DNA from: Halarcobacter sp.
GTDB taxonomy: Bacteria; Campylobacterota; Campylobacteria; Campylobacterales; Arcobacteraceae
Assembly: GCF_963675975.1 (NCBI RefSeq)
Contig: NZ_OY780939.1
Location: 1,860,001 to 1,924,000 of the forward strand
Length of the DNA stretch: 64,000 nt
Direction: 5' to 3'
This document shows positions 62,163 through 64,000 of this stretch, piece after piece; the first letter of the stretch is position 1, and the number at the start of each line of letters is the position of its first letter. The notes under the pieces were generated by a model, which saw only the letters and a list, made by a program, of their open reading frames with translations, was not told the DNA's origin and made no database searches. The position numbers and the translations under genes were made by a program.

Positions 62163-64000
62163 ATGAATAAGATTAGACTTGAAAAACTTATATATAAAAA
62201 TTATTTAAAAACATCTGTATTCTCTATACTTTTTATTGAATTAGCACTTTTAATCATATATTTTACAGTTAATAATAAAATTGTAGATATTAGTATCCAA
62301 AGTTTATTAAGTGATATTGAAAAAAGTGTTTATTCTACAATTAAAAATTCAATAAAAGACACTGAACAAAAATTTAATCATGTCGAAGATTTATCATATA
62401 TTTTACAAAATGAACATCAAAATTATTTTAAATATAGTATGAAGTTAGATGATTTTGATAATAGATATTTTAGATACGCAAATAATGGAGTTTTCTATAA
62501 ATACAAAGATACTGGTGGAGCTTCACTTTTTGTATCAAATAAGGAAAATGTAAATAAAAATTTAAAAGATGAAATAGCAAGAACAGAAGTATTTGATACA
62601 ACATTAAAAACATTAGTTAATAGAAATAATTTAATAGTTGCAGCGTATTACAATTCACACAGAAACTACACAAGATACTACCCTTTTTTGAAAGATATAT
62701 ATAAAGTTTTTCCTGCTGATTTAAAAGTTTCAAACTATAACTTTTATTATGAAGCCAATAAAAAGAATAACCCTGAAAAGAAAGCTGTTTGGACAGATGT
62801 ATATCTAGACCCAGCAGGTCAAGGTTGGATGTTAAGTGTAGTTGTACCAATTTATAAAAATGATTTTCTAGAAGGGGTATCAGGAATAGATATTACCGTA
62901 AAAAGTATCATAAAAAATATTCTTGAATCAGAGATTCCTTATAATGCTTCATCAATACTTTTAGATAAACATGGAAATATAATAGGTATTACAAAAAATA
63001 GTGAAGATATTTTAAATTTAAAAGATAGTAGTGACTATAAGTATATAAAAGATGAAAAAATTGGTAAGACCATATATAAAAGAGATAGTTTTAATATTTT
63101 AAATCATCAAGATGAAAAAATAAAAGAGCTATTTAACAAAGTTATCAATGAAGATAATTATTCAAAAGAGGTTTATTTAAATGGAAAGAAATATCTTCTT
63201 TTTAGTGAAAAAATTAAAAAAACATCTTGGTTTGTAATCTCTTTAATAGATGAAGATAATATTACCTCAGAAGTTAGAAGTTTAGAAAGTTATTATAAAA
63301 AACTTGGTTATACAATAATTGCAACAATAATAATATTTTATTTAGCTTTTTTTGTGTTTTTACATTTTAGGGCAAAAAAATTTGTTAGAAAAATAAACTT
63401 TCCATTATTAAAAATTATTGAGATGACAAAAAATATTGGTGATAAAAAATCAGCTGAGAAACTCCAAGAGTGTGGTGTATATGAAATTGATTTATTGAGT
63501 GACAATTTTAATAAGATGGTAGATAAGTTAGAAGAAAAAAATAAAGAATTAATACAGTCAGAATATAAAGTTGCTTTTAATGAGAAACTTGCTTTAACTG
63601 ATTCTTTGACAAAAGTTTATAATAGAAGATTTTTAGATGAGTTTTCAAATAAATATTCAAGTGAAATTTCATTAAGTAAAGAGGGACTAGCACTATTTGT
63701 TGTAGATATTGATAATTTTAAAAATATAAATGATACTTACGGACATGATAGGGGAGATGAAGTTATTACAACTTTAGTTTCTATTATAAAAACTGTAATC
63801 AGAAAAAATGATTTCATAGTAAGATTAGGTGGAGATGAGTTTTTAATACTTCTACCTAGTAGTAATCTTAAAAACTGTAAAAAAGTTGCAACTAAACTTA
63901 TAGAAAGCATTAATGAACGAAATGAAATTTTAGAACCCTTTGAAATAAGTTTTACTATTAGTATAGGAACAGCAAATTATGAAAAAGATGATGTAGGTAT
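62163..64000 (+). CDS. Membrane-bound diguanylate cyclase with Cache sensor (3' end beyond the window)
   Basis: At least 612 codons; the frame is still open at base 64000. Membrane segment about 18-40, a double-Cache-like periplasmic domain about 45-375 (YYEANKKNNPEKKAVWTDVY, MLSVVVPIYKNDFLEGVSGIDI), second membrane segment about 380-403, coiled-coil linker, then a GGDEF domain starting DSLTKVYNRRF with VDIDNFKNINDTYGHDRGD and the active RLGGDEF. The inhibitory site RKND stands five residues before GGDEF. It should make c-di-GMP under control of an external ligand. Confidence 0.92.
   Translation, partial: MNKIRLEKLIYKNYLKTSVFSILFIELALLIIYFTVNNKIVDISIQSLLSDIEKSVYSTIKNSIKDTEQKFNHVEDLSYILQNEHQNYFKYSMKLDDFDNRYFRYANNGVFYKYKDTGGASLFVSNKENVNKNLKDEIARTEVFDTTLKTLVNRNNLIVAAYYNSHRNYTRYYPFLKDIYKVFPADLKVSNYNFYYEANKKNNPEKKAVWTDVYLDPAGQGWMLSVVVPIYKNDFLEGVSGIDITVKSIIKNILESEIPYNASSILLDKHGNIIGITKNSEDILNLKDSSDYKYIKDEKIGKTIYKRDSFNILNHQDEKIKELFNKVINEDNYSKEVYLNGKKYLLFSEKIKKTSWFVISLIDEDNITSEVRSLESYYKKLGYTIIATIIIFYLAFFVFLHFRAKKFVRKINFPLLKIIEMTKNIGDKKSAEKLQECGVYEIDLLSDNFNKMVDKLEEKNKELIQSEYKVAFNEKLALTDSLTKVYNRRFLDEFSNKYSSEISLSKEGLALFVVDIDNFKNINDTYGHDRGDEVITTLVSIIKTVIRKNDFIVRLGGDEFLILLPSSNLKNCKKVATKLIESINERNEILEPFEISFTISIGTANYEKDDVG

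Noticed and set aside
62617-62850. Minus-strand open frame of 77 codons near the right end
   Set aside because: Lies within the Cache domain of the truncated diguanylate cyclase, which is open to base 64000.

Overview
The window comes from a very AT-rich bacterial chromosome. The gene content points to Campylobacterota, most likely an Arcobacter-type organism (Arcobacteraceae). The clues are a hydABCDE-type respiratory [NiFe]-hydrogenase operon, an mlaA-mlaC-RND lipid-trafficking operon as in Campylobacter (Cj1371-1373), a PAS protein next to a chemoreceptor, aconitase B, many c-di-GMP signalling proteins and frequent TTG/GTG starts. I count 63 protein genes; two of them run off the ends. I see no rRNA, tRNA, prophage or CRISPR array.

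Layout. 1-1.3 kb: c-di-GMP proteins on the minus strand. 1.8-14.3 kb: housekeeping and stress genes (DedA, an orphan histidine kinase, DbpA helicase, parvulin, PhoH-PIN, methyltransferase, MltB, DsbB, TlpA, a membrane/coiled-coil gene pair, a ferritin-like protein). 14.4-19.8 kb: aminotransferase, HAD phosphatase, a tandem-repeat Cys protein, a PAS protein and an NIT-domain chemoreceptor; two candidate small RNAs lie here. 19.8-25.4 kb (minus strand): mlaA-mlaC-RND-zinc ribbon-LOG operon and an M23 peptidase. 25.5-31.7 kb: YebC, a CsgG-like lipoprotein, a DMT transporter, a thioesterase and AcnB. 31.7-37.3 kb (minus strand): a GlpR-like regulator with a UgpCBAE-like importer and a HAD-IIA phosphatase.

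37.5-62.1 kb is a hydrogen-metabolism island. It starts with a TetR regulator overlapping a cytosolic group 2-like [NiFe]-hydrogenase pair, whose large subunit ends exactly at the active-site His as in H2-sensing hydrogenases. Two paralogous membrane-bound uptake hydrogenase operons follow (hydABC-DE and hydABCDE-hypF), and then hypB, hypC-hypD-GATase-hypE-hypA. The two HydABC enzymes should oxidise H2 in the periplasm and pass electrons through cytochrome b to menaquinone. HydD proteases trim the large subunits, and HypA-F build the NiFe(CN)2CO site.

Most notable are: (i) a kinase-less H2-sensor/TetR module; (ii) a shared palindrome, AATGAA-NN-TTCATT, in front of the tetR, hyd1 and hyd2 units; (iii) replacement of a proximal-cluster Cys by Asn in two of the three small subunits; (iv) a glutamine amidotransferase inserted between hypD and hypE; (v) HydE proteins that look like reduced HypF; and (vi) two candidate small RNAs carrying the same anti-Shine-Dalgarno core, UUCUCCUU. 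The window ends in a truncated Cache-GGDEF diguanylate cyclase.
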